From Sialis fuliginosa (Eukaryota; Arthropoda; Insecta; Megaloptera; Sialidae), in NCBI GenBank assembly GCA_961205875.1, contig OY540816.1:6334701-6398700 (forward strand): a DNA stretch of 64,000 nucleotides. Direction: 5' to 3'. The notes beneath the pieces were generated by a model, which searched no databases, had not been told where the DNA came from, and saw only the letters and a list, made by a program, of their open reading frames with translations. Both the position numbers and the translations under genes were made by a program. Shown in pieces: positions 34,517 to 47,111 of this stretch (the stretch's first letter is position 1; each line of letters begins with the position of its first letter).

Positions 34517-34965
34517 CTGAACCTTTGTTTGATTTTGGATATACCTACACTTCTTAAAAAATGAATACGTTTTCAAAGTTAATAAAAAATTAAGGAATAA
34601 TTTTTCGAACTCTTTTAACCCTTGGGAATGAGCGGAAAGGGGTGATAAAATTTTTTGAGTTTTTTATTCAGAAGTTAGAAAGTAAAAACTTTTGAATGAG
34701 CTTTGGATCATGTAAATTATTTCGCGAAAACAAATTTGAATTTGTTTTTCCTTTTTTTTAACTATCCCTTAATTTTTTGTGGAGTGTATAATAAAACACC
34801 ACTTTTACAAACTTTTCTCGATTTAATGTGGGCAAATTTAAAAAAATCGGTTCAAAAATCAAAGATCGGAGATTTAACACAGCGTCTGCATTTGCAGTCG
34901 ATTACACTAAGAGGGCCTCCCAGAAGCATTACATTTGTTACTACTACATGGCTAATCCGGCACTG
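34517..34965 (-). mobile_element. Right part of a CAGTGCCGGATTAG hAT-like copy
   Basis: AATGTGGGCAAATTTAAAAA, ATCAAAGATCGGAG and CTACATGGCTAATCCGGCAC match the right third of 3413-3982 in the same order, ending CACTG at 34965. The left terminus is missing. Confidence 0.65.
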
Positions 34966-35610
34966 TCTTTAAGATATACAAATCATATTCATAATTAAAA
35001 TTATATAAAATTAAAATAACATGTAACAAAGAGTTTTTACATGTTTTTTTTTAAATATATAATATTATTCAGAATATTTTAAACTCCAGACGTCTATCTA
35101 TTAACATGAATAATGATTACTTTAAAAAAATAACGCAAAAAGTAAATAAATGAAAAACTCAACTTGAAAAACAACAGGATTGGATAGATTGTTAACCATC
35201 GCAAACAAGATTAATAGCTAGATAAAATTGACAAGTTATTTTAAAAATGATTGATTAGCTCTTATAAAACACCAGCACTGACATTACAATTTGTTAAATG
35301 CAGTTAACGATACACACGGTACAGATTTTTATAATTTAATTATTTATTTACAAAGCTCTTTGAAGATTGTTCTAGCAAGTTTAATAATGATATATTAATG
35401 TTTTTGAAACTTTTATTATTATTATTATTATTAATTTCTATCCCATATAATCATTTTCTTTTTATCCAACTGACACTACTAAAATCAACAACAAAAACAA
35501 TTTATTTTTGAGATTATTTTTCCAGTTGTACAAATATTATTATACTGTATAATGTATTTTCTTTGTAGGCTTTCATTTAGGTACACGAATATAATCGTAT
35601 TGTGCACATA
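34966..35610. other. AT-rich DNA with (TTA)n
   Basis: An ATT microsatellite of about eight units lies at 35412-35435. No other feature. Confidence 0.6.
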
Positions 35611-35612
35611 AT

Positions 35613-36096
35613 AGGTATGATGTCAGTAACAAAGTATCACTGAAATTATGATTTTAAATAGTGAAATAAGTTAAAAAGATTCTAAAAAATGTATTTATTT
35701 TTATATTAAAAGCGAGATTAATATGATTTTTGTTAAAATAAAAACGTCAAATACAGCAATCCGCCATGTTTAATAAAACACCAGTCAGAGTGGATGACGT
35801 CACGGCTACGTAAACGTCATTTTTGTTTCATTAATATCTGCACTGTTTATAAATTATTTTGTGGTTTTAAATTATCAATTTGCTCAGTTTTGTATTACCA
35901 AAAGTAAAACCAAGAAACATTAGCGATGGAACAAGGATTTATTATAGTTGACAAGGAGTGTTTACATAGGCGTGACGTCAAAAATGCGCCATGACACCTG
36001 CGAGCGTTTTGGCGTCAAATTCAAAATTAGTTTTAAAAGGGTCAATTTTTGTGATTAAACCTTTATTTTCTGCAGAAATAAGCATTTTTTTGGAAA
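35613..36096 (+). mobile_element. AGGCATGATGCC MITE, 3'-truncated copy
   Basis: Starts AGGTATGATGTCAGTAACAA after AT and follows the complete copy at 61087 through AAATAAGCATTTTTTTGG. The last ~45 bp with the right TIR are absent. It retains the fullest internal segment, including GTGACGTCAAAAATGCGCCA. Confidence 0.85.
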
Positions 36097-36845
36097 AAAA
36101 ATGTTCTGATCATAATCTAAAAATCCTTGATGCGGACCAACTTGTTCGGTTAAACCTGCTATGATCGGCTTATTAGCAACCTCCTTCTAACTATCATCTG
36201 ACATACCACAAAAACATAATCTTACTATCAAGCTGTTGGAAAAAGAATTTCCCAACTAACATAAAGCAGAATAAGCAAAATAAAATAAAATCATTTAAAA
36301 ATTATTTGTATTTTTGTTTATTTTTAAACAAAATATCTTTTGAAATAAATTTATAAAATAATTTATTGTTCTTATCGCTCGATGAATATAAAACACCGCA
36401 TTTAACTTTGTGAATAATTATTTCACCATTGTAACAGAAACATTTACATTATCAATTTACACGGTCGTCCATTTGAATTATCTGATAACTAATTAAATTA
36501 TAAATCAAATCGATATGGCGTTATCTTTATTGTTTGTCTGCCATCAGTTAAATTAATATTTGTTTTTCATTTTTCATTAATTAATGATGATCGATACTGG
36601 AGGTATTGTGTGTATTAATTACACTCAAATTAGAGTGAGTAAGGGAAAGTGGTGGAGGTGATTAATATTTTATTGGCTATTATTTCCAACTATTGTAAAG
36701 TCTCGACGGTTATTTTATAGTCAGAATTTTACGTATAGGATTTTCTGTTATAACATTTCAAATTAATTAATTAAGTACTATCATCAACTGAATCAATTTT
36801 GATGAGACTTTCTTTGTTCAAAAGTACAAGAATTAGTTGTGAATA
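36097..36845. other. AT-rich DNA, no gene seen
   Basis: Nothing recognised. Confidence 0.45.
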
Positions 36846-37409
36846 GGGTCAAGTGGGGTAAAAGTGAAACAAAATACAAATCTTTCATGTTTTTTGACAG
36901 TTAACGATACAAATTCATACTTTAATTTTTTCTACTAGATGCGCTTATGAATAACCATTTTAAATACTTCTGTATGATACAACACCGAATTTAAAAATGA
37001 AAAAAGTGTGTTTCATTTTTAACCTCTAATTTGGGAAAAAGTGAAACAGGCCTCTAATGAAAAATATTTCTCGAAAAATTAAAAGAAAAGCTACAAAGGC
37101 AACTTTGATTTATCTTCTTTGTGGCATATCAATGTGAAATTGTAACTTTAATTAATATCTGAGCTATACAGAAAGTTATGTACAAAGAATTCAAATTTAA
37201 TTCACACGTTTTGACATCGACTAACAGGGAAATCTGTAGGGGTGACACATCACTTATTAGGCGATTCATATTTTCAGGTCGCTTTAACAAACCTTTAATG
37301 ATGATGTCAGTTTTTATAATTCTCCTATAAACAAATTAGTTTTTTAGTTGCAAGCTTGTTTCACTTTTACCCCATTTTTTTCGTGTTTCATATTTACCCC
37401 ACTCGACCC
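36846..37409 (+). mobile_element. MITE with GGGTCAAGTGGGGTAAAA ends, copy 1
   Basis: TIRs GGGTCAAGTGGGGTAAAAGT / ATTTACCCCACTCGACCC lie between TA dinucleotides. GTTTCAC-type inverted repeats recur internally. A copy of equal length lies inverted at 51165-51729. No transposase. Confidence 0.85.
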
Positions 37410-37617
37410 TATATGATTATTTAACTTAATTGATATTTTATAACAAGAATAACAATTTTACCCTAAAACTATTGAAACGAATTTGATGCAACTTACAATA
37501 TTAAAAAGTACAAAATTTTAGAATTATCTTATGCTATAATATGATAAATGAATTAGGGAAAACCCTAATTAAGGAAAAAAATGACATTTTATAATAAAAA
37601 TATATATTTACTATTCA
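37410..37617. other. AT-rich spacer
   Basis: Nothing recognised. Confidence 0.4.
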
Positions 37618-38290
37618 AAAAACATCTGCCAAGTAAATGTTCAGTGCTTCCTCGTGCTAAATTCAGCAAACGTAATTAATTATTGAACAATTTAAATAAA
37701 AACCGATAAATTGTTCAGATAAATTGCTTGGCATTAGTTAACCATTTATTTTTAAAACAATTTTATTTAAAAATATTAGTTCGAAATTTTTCTTAAAACA
37801 CCTGATTATTTTTCGTATATTTTTAATTTTTTAGAATTTCAATCTAAAATGACATTTAAAATTGAGATAAATCTTTTTAATATATTTTTACAACAAACGT
37901 TGTTATAGGAAATTGAATGCTCTACAAAAAATATTTTATAAAATTTTTACGTAACATGACAATGTTCCTGAGATATCTTAAAAAAAAAAATATTTTGGGA
38001 TATCACCCCTCCCCCTTACACACGATTTTGATGATTTTAAAATGGGACTGTCCTCAAGCCAGACCGAACGATCCAACCAAGTTTCATTTAATCGGTGCAG
38101 TAATTCATAAGTTATGCGTGCGACAAGGATTCAGGAGACAGACACACACACAGACGGACAGACAGACAGACACGGAACGAAAAGTACATGTCTTGACGTG
38201 AAACGAAAGATCAAATTGAAAATTTGTAACCGGAGAACAATTTTCACATAGCTTCTCGTATCTTCTATATTGCGAGGAAGCAAAACCTAT
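37618..38290 (+). mobile_element. H-family repeat, copy 2
   Basis: AAAAAACATCTGCCAAGTAA through ATATTGCGAGGAAGCAAAA, uninterrupted. It contains a CAGACACACACACAGACGGA microsatellite at about 38140. Confidence 0.8.
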
Positions 38291-38955
38291 ATTGAATAAT
38301 TGGGTTATAAAAATTGATATTTTTTAATATAATGAAAAATTGAATTTACTTTGACAAAAAAATGAGCGAACATATAAGCGAACAATAAACTAGTTTCATT
38401 AACTACCAGCACTCTATAGTGTCATCAATTTTATTTTTAAAATATCTCTGACGCATTTTTTGATATATTTTTCTACGTTTTGTATTTAAAAACAACATGG
38501 TAAAAAATCGAGAAAATCTTACCCGTCTATAATTTATCTAAACCTGTGTTTTGTTTTTCTTGTACGTCTTGAATATTTTAAGGGTGTCATCACTCATTTT
38601 TCTCTACCGCAGCAAAAAGTCTCATCAGCAGTTGACGTAAGAAAACCCCTGTGCTTGTTAAGACAAAATTGTACCGCAGTTTTTGACGTGATAAAAAATC
38701 GAGAGCGATGGAAATAATCGACAACTTATGCGTAAGGTCGTTATATTGAAATCTGTCAACGTACAACGGTAACATACAATGTTGTGTTTCAAATTTTATA
38801 CGATAGGCAGGCAGTCTTATTGATGAAAATTTGTTATCTACATATTTATGAGTTGATATTCAATCAATTTTCTTTAATATTCGCTTTACTCGTTTAGTTT
38901 CATTTTTATTTATATAATTAAACTTTATAAATTTATTTCATTTAATGATAAATAA
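38291..38955. other. Unique DNA; 61-codon minus frame
   Basis: 38590-38775 (minus) is open and slightly GC-richer than its surroundings but matches no motif known to me. Confidence 0.35.
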
Positions 38956-39784
38956 TCTATATATATAAACCTCAACGTGTCTCTGTCTGTCTATCCGTCT
39001 GACCGTTAGTGTGCTTATCACTCAAGAACCACTTATCCGATTTATGTGGTTTCTTTTATAGTTACTTAATAGTCAATATAACAACTAAGCAGTGACGATA
39101 ATAGTAAATCAAGTCGGACAAAATGTTGCCGTCGGCGCGCTTTTTTGCAATACGCTGCCGTTCAAATAATGTATTAAATAATTGTGTAGAATCAAAAGAT
39201 CTACAATAAAGTCAGCAACACCATATGTCTAACTTTTATATTTAAGCCACAATGACTGCTTTTATGTTACAAAGAAAATTTAAAATATTTGGGTTTTGTT
39301 TACGTGGACTTTTGATCTGCAAAACATTAATCCTAATCGAAATAAATGATTTCATCGACATAAGTACTTAATGTAGATATAATCTGCCTTTTACAGCATC
39401 TAATTTGGTCGTATAGTTTAGAAAATATCGAAATATACATACGGGAACATATTATTCGGGCGATGACGACACGTGTCTCGGCGTGCGGCAAGGAATGAGC
39501 GTGCCAAGTAGACGCAGGGCAGAGGGAATGATCGCAGACCGGTATTCTTTTGATTGACAATTATTTATTTTGTTTTCAGTAATTAACTTTTAAATTTAAA
39601 TAGAACAAAATTTATTTTTACTTTTTGTTCTGATTCGTTTTTATTAGGATGATAATTTTTGTGTTGATTGGTTTTTATTACAATAATAACTAATCGTGTT
39701 TGTAATTAATTCAACTATATATTTTTTAAATCCTAAACAATAATTCCGTAGCCCGAGCGAGCGAAGCCGCGCGGCCCTTGCTAG
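38956..39784 (+). mobile_element. Helitron-like element, second family, 829 bp
   Basis: A|TCTATATATATAAACCTCAA, a CTGTCTGTCTATCCGTCTGA tract, CTTATCACTCAAGAACCACT, then the 3' end GAAGCCGCGCGGCCCTTGCTAG|T, with GCCGCGCGGC as the terminal hairpin. Sister copies: 53880-54726 and the end at 51737. A GC-rich block at 39460-39540 (CACGTGTCTCGGCGTGCGGC) could be captured sequence. Confidence 0.8.
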
Positions 39785-40346
39785 TTATTTATAAAAGCCA
39801 AAAATAAATAAATATCATAAATGTAAATTATATTGCATGATTGTAATATAAATTAAAAATTTGGTGTTGTAACGACAATGTTTATTTATAAAGCCCGTTA
39901 TATTTATTATAGATATGACCCTACGGCATATTTTCATTAGTAATTCAAATATGTTTTTATTTAAATACCTATGTGCAGGAACACTTTATAGTATAGCAGT
40001 ACCTACCTAGTTATAATAAATATAATATTATATTATTGTTATAAATATAATTACATTCACATAATAGTTGTGAAATTAATAGTACCTATGAACCATTAAA
40101 CTAAACAAAATAAACATTAAATTGTAATGCTATACTATATATTCGATACATACAATGAGATGAAACAAAATGACAATATGAAATTGTTTAATAAATATAA
40201 CGCGAGTTTTGTATAGAATCTTCAGTTTGTAAGAACAAAAAATATAATATTTTGTTCAAAGTTCATAATAATGAAACTTGTAATAAATTAATACATTTCT
40301 AGAGATTAATAAATATTTATTTATTCGAAGAATATATCTACATTAT
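39785..40346. other. AT-rich DNA, no gene seen
   Basis: Nothing recognised. Confidence 0.45.
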
Positions 40347-40630
40347 ACAGGATGATTTACAACTAGTGTAAAAAATATTTACAGTAGATCGAGGATGTAA
40401 TTTTAAGCAAAAAACCTTATGTGAACCTAGGTTCGTAAATTCTTCATGAGGGAGCTACAGTCTTTAGCCCAAAATTAGTGTTTATTTAATATCTAGAGAA
40501 CCCATTGTGATACAGTTATAAAATTTGATACAGGGATTGGTATTAATAAGTGTTATCGATTTCCAGTATCAAATAATAATAATTTAAATCAGGAGTATAT
40601 GGGGCCAGTGGGCCCGCCGATTTTTATCAA
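40347..40630 (+). mobile_element. Left part of a mariner-type element
   Basis: TA|CAGGATGATTTACAA and downstream TTCTTCATGAGGGAGCTACA and ATTAGTGTTTATTTAATATC resemble the left arm of the 49216-50106 element. No right end is found; it abuts the truncated I copy. Confidence 0.6.
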
Positions 40631-40631
40631 G

Positions 40632-40931
40632 TATTTTTTTATTTAATATAAACTGCTTTACATTGTTTCAAATTTTGTAATCATTAGCAAGTGTCCATCA
40701 CTGCGTGCTCATTACTGGTTTTACCTTTGCCATTACATGAGAAAAAACATGAACATAATAAAAGGCTATAATTTAAAAAACAAACTATATTTGCGAACTT
40801 TGGTAATTAAATTGATTAAATAAAGAGTTACTTGTTTTATTAGTAAAATGAGTTCATGAGAATTACAAAAAACAAGCCCATTAATCTAAAAAAAACGAAA
40901 ACTTGCTTTTATAGCGGCCATAACTGGTGCC
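40632..40931 (+). mobile_element. I-family element, 5'-truncated copy
   Basis: Matches the right half of 25693-26217 and ends GGCCATAACTGGTGCC. Its uninterrupted ACAAAAAACAAGCCCATTAA region provides the empty site for the MITE at 61087. Confidence 0.75.
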
Positions 40932-41104
40932 TTTACCTTATTCATTCTATTTTGAACATCTATATTTTCTATATTATATCTCAACTATTATTTACATTTG
41001 TAGTTTGGCCTATATATACAAAAATAGAAACAGGTCATCACGCGATTTAGACAATGTACGCATTAATGTCACAGTATGATTTAACAAAACAATAAATGTA
41101 TGTA
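40932..41104. other. Spacer
   Basis: Nothing recognised. Confidence 0.4.
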
Positions 41105-41495
41105 CAGTCGCCTGCATTAATGGTCTTACAGTGTGTATTCATTTTCGTTTATCACAAACATAGTAGGCTCCTCCCATTTGATTATTATAATATTTAAATC
41201 ATTTCTCCATGTATCAAACAATGACAGATATTTTGAAATTCATTTGCTAGATAAAGAACTACTCTTCGTTTATAATAGGTACTCATATATATTTGTGCAA
41301 TTAAATTATTATGTAATCTATTGAAAATTGTACAAATAAATTTTGTGGCAATAAATATTTGATATTCCGAATTTTAGTATATAAATATATTAAACTTGAT
41401 AGAAAAAGATAACCGATGATGTTTGTCTTTAAATTTGGAATCTGTTGTAAGCGATTCTACCCTTTAGAATGTCAGACGAGTTCTGCAGGCGACTG
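41105..41495. mobile_element. MITE with CAGTCGCCTGCA termini (copy 2)
   Basis: Perfect CAGTCGCCTGCA / TGCAGGCGACTG ends between TA dinucleotides. It carries ~30 bp (near GATATTCCGAATTTTAGTAT) absent from copy 1. Confidence 0.88.
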
Positions 41496-42203
41496 TACAT
41501 TGAAGTTGAATAACCGTGAAAATTTTTATACTCATTAAATCGTCAAAATTGCACATTTATCATGAGTTATGACATATTTATTTAATACAATAAAATGTCC
41601 ATATGCCCAACATAGCAGCAAAAAGAGACAAATAAACATACTTGATATACGATGTGTTTATTTATTGCACAAACTTGCTTGTAAGACACAAAAGCATGTA
41701 GCAAACATATTTCTTGTAATGTACAAGATTTCTAACAAAGTTCTTGCAGTGTATACTATATTTGAATTTGAATTATTTTAACTAACGTTGTTCAGTACGG
41801 TTCAGTGGATTCAAAATGTTGTAAACATTCGCATAAAAATGTTAAAGGGAATTTATTTGAAAGTAAAATTTGAATATATTGTTAGTACAAATTCGTGTAG
41901 TATTAAGGTATTGATTTTTACATACATTTGTGAATACGAATATGTAGAATGTTATAGCTATTTTATCTTCTTCAAATTTCAAGATTATATTTGAAAAAGC
42001 CGATAAGTATACATAAAAATATATAAAATTATATAACTTAGCGAATACCTACTTCCTACTTATACAAATCGGTATATATTTTGTTGCTTTTTTAATTTTA
42101 ACATATTCACTTTATAACTATCTTGTTTTTACTGTAGCATAACAAATTTTTTTATAAATAATTTATATGTTATATATATGTATATATTACAAGAAAAACT
42201 TAA
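41496..42203. other. AT-rich DNA, no gene seen
   Basis: Short frames at 41569-41994 lack any motif. Confidence 0.45.
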
Positions 42204-42668
42204 ACACAATAAAACAATGGTCACGTTCACGACTGACCAAAAACAGTGAACAACGAGCTTTGATTGGTTGGTTCGTGGAATTTCTGGTGGAATGTACCAG
42301 AATGTCATTTTTAAGCGTATAAGGAAGTGAGAAAGAAGGAACCAAAAAGAGATAGAAACTAGTGTTCTGACAGAAACGCTCAACATGAAATGAACATAAA
42401 AGTTCTTTGGTTAGCCTGGATATTAGTTTCTATTTCTTTCTAGTTACTTCTTTCTCACTTCCTTACACGCTTAAAAAATTACATTCTTTTAATTTCTGGT
42501 ACATTCCACCAGAAATTTCACGAATCAACCAATCAAAGCTCGTTGGTTTTTTAGTCAGACGTGAAGGCTTCCAATGTCATTCGACACGTGTTTCGAATCA
42601 TCAGGAGCTTAACAGTTCGACCTGGAACTGTTAGGCTCCTAATGCCGAGTGACATTGTTTTATTGTGG
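42204..42668. mobile_element. Foldback element, asymmetric right arm
   Basis: CACAATAAAACAATG at the left pairs with CATTGTTTTATTGTG at the right. The arms continue through CGAGCTTTGATTGGTTGGTT and GGAATGTACCAG. The right arm has an extra ~77 bp (42580-42655) that is itself a hairpin (AACTGTTAGGCTCC / GGAGCTTAACAGTT). That insert includes a hammerhead-like relic on the minus strand at 42583-42604. Confidence 0.75.
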
Positions 42669-42715
42669 TTATGGTGTATATTTTTAGTTTAAGTGATATG
42701 TATATATGTAGGTAG

Positions 42716-43228
42716 GGCTTGTACCTTGGGACATTTTTTTACTTTTTTAATTATTATTGCACTGACATCTTTCGTTCGAATACAATAATCTTTTAGCCCT
42801 GCAGAGATTACAATTGTAGGTATCTGTTAACAAACGATCATTTTGATATCACCAAAGCGTACACCACTATTCATTGTTTAATAAGTAGGTGATTTTTGTC
42901 CCAAGGTAAAACCGTAGCGTGAATATCATAGCTTTTAAGATGTGGAAATGAAGCAAGACCTAAGTAGTAAATGTTTTTTGTTATGAAAATATGTTAAACA
43001 TAATTATTATTAATAAGGTTCAGAAGAAGAAGTCGAAAATTGCACAACACTTTTTTTAACAACTTCTTTTTTTGGGCATAATTTACCTTTATTACTGCCT
43101 TTTTTTACTCTTCTCTACTTCAATTCTCTGCTTCTCTGGCGTGTCGGTAGGAATCATACACTTCCCAGAGTTTCGTCCTATACCCAAGTTACAACCAAAA
43201 AAATGTCCTAAGGTGTAACCAAGCACAT
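42716..43228. mobile_element. TIR element (GCTTGTACCTTGGGAC), ~513 bp
   Basis: GCTTGTACCTTGGGACATTT mirrors AAATGTCCTAAGGTGTAACCAAGC with a few mismatches. CCAAGGTA/TTGGGA motifs recur internally. It contains a short transposase-like tail. Confidence 0.6.
43092..43193 (-). pseudogene. Possible pogo/Tigger-type transposase C-terminal scrap
   Basis: A 33-codon minus-strand frame with a TAA stop contains G-R-N-S-G-K-C then PTDTPEKQRIEVEKSKK. Many pogo-like DDE transposases end with a segment of the form R..GKS.ILT.TP.K..IE, which this resembles. The upstream catalytic domain is not present in the 513-bp element. It could instead be chance; the resemblance is from family knowledge only. Being inside a TIR element supports a transposase origin. 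Confidence 0.35.
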
Positions 43229-44125
43229 TTATCACAAAATAAATTTTCTATTGTCTAAAAAAAATTAAGATTCAATAACTTCTTGCGTATATTGCTTGCT
43301 TAAATAATGCTGCGACAGTACTACATCAGATATTGTCAGTAATAATGCTTAGTTTGTTTGTAAACGATCTGAAAGTTGCTGCAAAATTTTACTTTCAAGG
43401 TACAAAGGTTAAAGCTTCGAATAATGACTGAAACTGAAATAACTTGGTGAGCAAACAAGGGACAGGATTACCAATATAACATGTAATTCTGAGAGTTACA
43501 GCTACAGTGGTTGGATTTCTAGAGTAATTGTAACAAGGTACAACTCTTTCTCTATACTTACATATATTATAAATTACTTTATTTAAAATATAATAATAAG
43601 TATGAAACTGGTTAGAATAAATTAATCCATTCTATATAAACCAATAATTGTACAAGCATACAAACTACAAAAAAACCAATAAACCAAGAAAATTTTCTTT
43701 TCTTTTATTTGGCCTGATTTTAAGAAAGGTCTTTTTATCGAGTATTACAATACTTTTCAAATTTTAAACTTTTATATTTTAAGTACCAGAAAAAGTAAAA
43801 CTTTGTGCAAACACTGGTGTATTTCCGTTATAATGCATCACTCATCAGATAAAGTAGAGAGAACAGAAAGATCAGTTACATTCCGTTTCTGCCCCAGAAC
43901 ACCCCAAGTTCATGTAAGAATATTCTTATGTGTGTGTTTCTCTGTTTGCGCGGAGCTTGTATGTATAACTTTAAATGGGTATATGTGACAGAGACGTATA
44001 CTATTATTTTCAGTAGGTATTCTGTTTTTACTTATATTGTATGTGTCTATAGGGGAAATATTCATAAGTGCAACTATTTACAAATAAAAAAAAAATACAT
44101 ATCACATCAAAACGACAAGAGATAA
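43229..44125. other. AT-rich DNA, no gene seen
   Basis: Several overlapping plus-strand frames at 43803-44125 have no motif. Confidence 0.45.
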
Positions 44126-44890
44126 AAAAACATCTGCCAAGTAAATGCACAGTGCTTCCTCGTGCTAAATTCACTAAAACCGATAGTGTTCAGATAAATT
44201 GCCTGGCATTGGTTAACCATTTAATTTTTATACAAATTTTACTAAAAAATCTTAGTTCGAAATTTTTCTTAAAACGCATCTGAATATTTTTTCATATATT
44301 TTTAATTTTGACAATTTCAATCTAAATCTTTTATACAAATGTCAAAATGACATTTAAAACTTCAAAATGACATTTAATATATCCAATCAAATATCAATTT
44401 AGAAAAACAAAACACGAATTTTTAAAATAAATTAAGATAAATCTTTGTAAGGGAATATTTTACAACAAACGTAGTAGATCCATATTATAGGAAATTTAAT
44501 GCTCTACAAAAAATATTCTATTAAAATTTTCTCGTAACATGTGTCGTTCTTGAGATATCTTGAAAAAAGAAATATTTTGGGGTGTCACCCCTCCCCCTTA
44601 CACACGATTTTGATGATTTTGAAATGGGACCGTCCTCAAACCAAACCCAACCATCCGACCAAGTTTCAATAATATCGGTTCAGTGGTTCATGAGTTATGC
44701 GTGTGACAAGGATTCAGGGGACAGACGGACGGACGGACGGACAGACAGATAGACACGGAACGAAAAGTGTTTGTCTTAACGTGAAACGGATAAATCAATT
44801 TAAAATTTTGAAATTGGAGAACTTTTTTTGTCTCAATCTGAAACGATCACATAGCTTCTCATATCTTCGATATTGCGAGGAAGCAAAATA
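44126..44890 (+). mobile_element. H-family repeat, copy 3
   Basis: AAAAAACATCTGCCAAGTAA to ATATTGCGAGGAAGCAAAA, with the tract GACGGACGGACGGACGGACA at about 44722. It lacks the ~25 bp after ATTCAC seen in copies 1 and 2. Confidence 0.8.
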
Positions 44891-45384
44891 AATAAAAAGG
44901 AGTGCAATATTAAAAGCTTTGTTATTGAAGTAAAAATGGCTGCACAGGAATGAACAAAAAAAACATTATAATTTAATTTATTTTCTGAAGTTATAGGATT
45001 ATAAAAGGAAAGCAAAAAAATGCATTTTTTTATAAACTTAGTTAAAAATATGTCATTTCAAAGTGTATAATTTCAGTTTTAAAATAATTTTTTCATAGTT
45101 ATTTGATAGGAAACAAAAAATAAAACTGCATTTGTGCTTTATCCCAAATAGCTCTTTCAAAAAACATCGGAGATCAAATCTAGTAAATCAGTTTTCTAAT
45201 GCATTTTTTGTTTACTTTATAATCCGATTATTCTGTTGAAAATAAATGAAAATTAAATATGTGAAAAGCATTGAAAAATAACATTTTCTTATCTACACAT
45301 AAAAATACGTACGATCATTTTTTACTTTCATTTTTGTTCTTATTTTTCAACGGTATTTTTTATTATTATAAGTCTTCTTTGAAT
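44891..45384. other. AT-rich DNA
   Basis: Nothing recognised. Confidence 0.45.
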
Positions 45385-46425
45385 TTTAAATACTAATAAA
45401 TAAGTCTACAATCCCTGTTGCCTTGAAAACAAATACAATTTATTTCAAATTGTCAAATTAGTTATTCTAAAAATGTGTGTTATATTATTGACATTAGGAT
45501 ATTAGAAAACTAATATTCATAATTTACAAAGGTGAGTTTTATTTCTGACCAATTCCATTAAAAATTTTCATATACATATTAAAAAAACATCTGCCAAGTA
45601 AATGCACAGTGCTTCCTCGTGCTAAATTCAAAGGTAGTTAATAATTGAACAATTTAAATAAAAACCGATAATGTTGAGATAAATTGCCTGGAATTGGTTA
45701 ACCATTTAATTTTTATACAATTTTACTAAAAAATATTAGTTCAAAATTTTTCTCAAGACACACCTGATTCTTTTTTCGTATATTTTTAATTTTTTGACAT
45801 GTCAATTCAGAAAAACAAAACACTAATTTTTAAAATAAATTGAGATAAATCTTTGTAAGAGAATATTTTACAACAAACGTTGTAGACCCATATTATAGGA
45901 AATTTAATGCTCTACAAAAAAGATTCTATAAAATTTTCACGTTAAATGTGTAGTTCTTGAGATATCTTGAAAAAATAAATATTTTGGAATGTCACACCTC
46001 CCCCTTACACACGATTTTGATGATTTTGAAATAGGACCGTCCTCAAACCAGACCCAACCATCCAACCAAATTTCAATAATATCGGTTCAGTGGTTCATGA
46101 AATATGCGTGTGACAAGGATTCAGGGGACAGACGGACGGACGGACGGACAGACAGACAGACACGGAACGAAAAGTGTTTGCCTTGACGTGAAACGGATAA
46201 ATCAATTTAAAATTTTGAAATCGGAGAACATTTTTTTTGTCTCAATCTGAAACGATCACAATGCTTCTCGTATCTTCGATATTGCGAGGAAGCAAAATAT
46301 TCACATAAACTATATGGAAACAATAAATAATCAGTATTCAAGTATTTATAATCATACCATGTTGGGAAGTTGATTGTGTGGACCTAAAGGGTCTCACCCC
46401 ACCCAACCCAAAGCTTGTTTTTATC
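45385..46425 (+). mobile_element. E-family copy split by an H insertion
   Basis: 45385-45587 matches 16680-16915 and 46297-46425 matches 16923-17045 (ATATGGAAACAATAAATAAT, GGGAAGTTGATTGTGTGGAC). The intact E copy at 16251 shows that these halves belong together. Confidence 0.85.
45588..46296 (+). mobile_element. H-family repeat, copy 4 (nested)
   Basis: Starts at AAAAAACATCTGCCAAGTAA and ends AGGAAGCAAAATATT. ACAT at both junctions is compatible with a short duplication. This copy best defines the outer limits of H, about 690-710 bp. All four H copies are preceded by AAAAAACAT, so that run is either element sequence or a strict target preference. Confidence 0.82.
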
Positions 46426-47111
46426 TAGCTTTAGCTCCTTATGTTAAATAACACATTTTAAATATTTGTTTATTTATAAATAGTTGTACACTTAACACAT
46501 GTTATGGAAAAAGCTCTTATTGTTTTAGTTATTCTGAACGTACGCCCCTGGTATATATATTTGTGCGAGTGGGTGTATTTGAGAATGTTTGAAGAACGTT
46601 GCATCGACTGTATTCAGAGTAATGTATAAAAGGCATCGTCAATAGAGTATCTCTATAAATTTGAAATTTCCTCTGTGAAATGTGACACCTAACAATATGA
46701 TCAAATGACACCCCTTGGGCTCTGAGCAATTTTCTTTTTTGTTCATTACTGATTATCCATTTTTCTTTCTCAGGTTTATGAACGAAAACAAAACGTTACA
46801 GCTGGAAAATTGGAGTAGCAGTAAATTGTTTTTTGTTTTCTTAAAGGATATTATATATTTTCGAGAATTATTTTAGAGAACTTCAAATATACATATTATT
46901 TACAATTTTATTATTTTATCAAGATTTTAAATTAAACTGTGTAAAATATTTTTTTATCTAAAGTAGTTAAATGTGAAATAAATTACATTTGATATTAATC
47001 AATCAACATTAATAAATACATAAGTTTCATTTAATTTAATTTAACATATACTCGAATTAAGATTCATATATTTAAAATTATTTTGTGTAATAAAATCAAC
47101 CATCCTTTTTA
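46426..47111. other. Unique DNA with a TATA-like motif
   Basis: AATGTATAAAAGGCATCGTC (46620-46639) resembles an arthropod TATA box, with TCAATAG about 20 bp on. No downstream exon is visible. Confidence 0.25.

Noticed and set aside
38621-38660. CTGATGA on the minus strand near 38627 as another hammerhead
   Set aside because: No GAAA box at a suitable distance and no plausible stem II.
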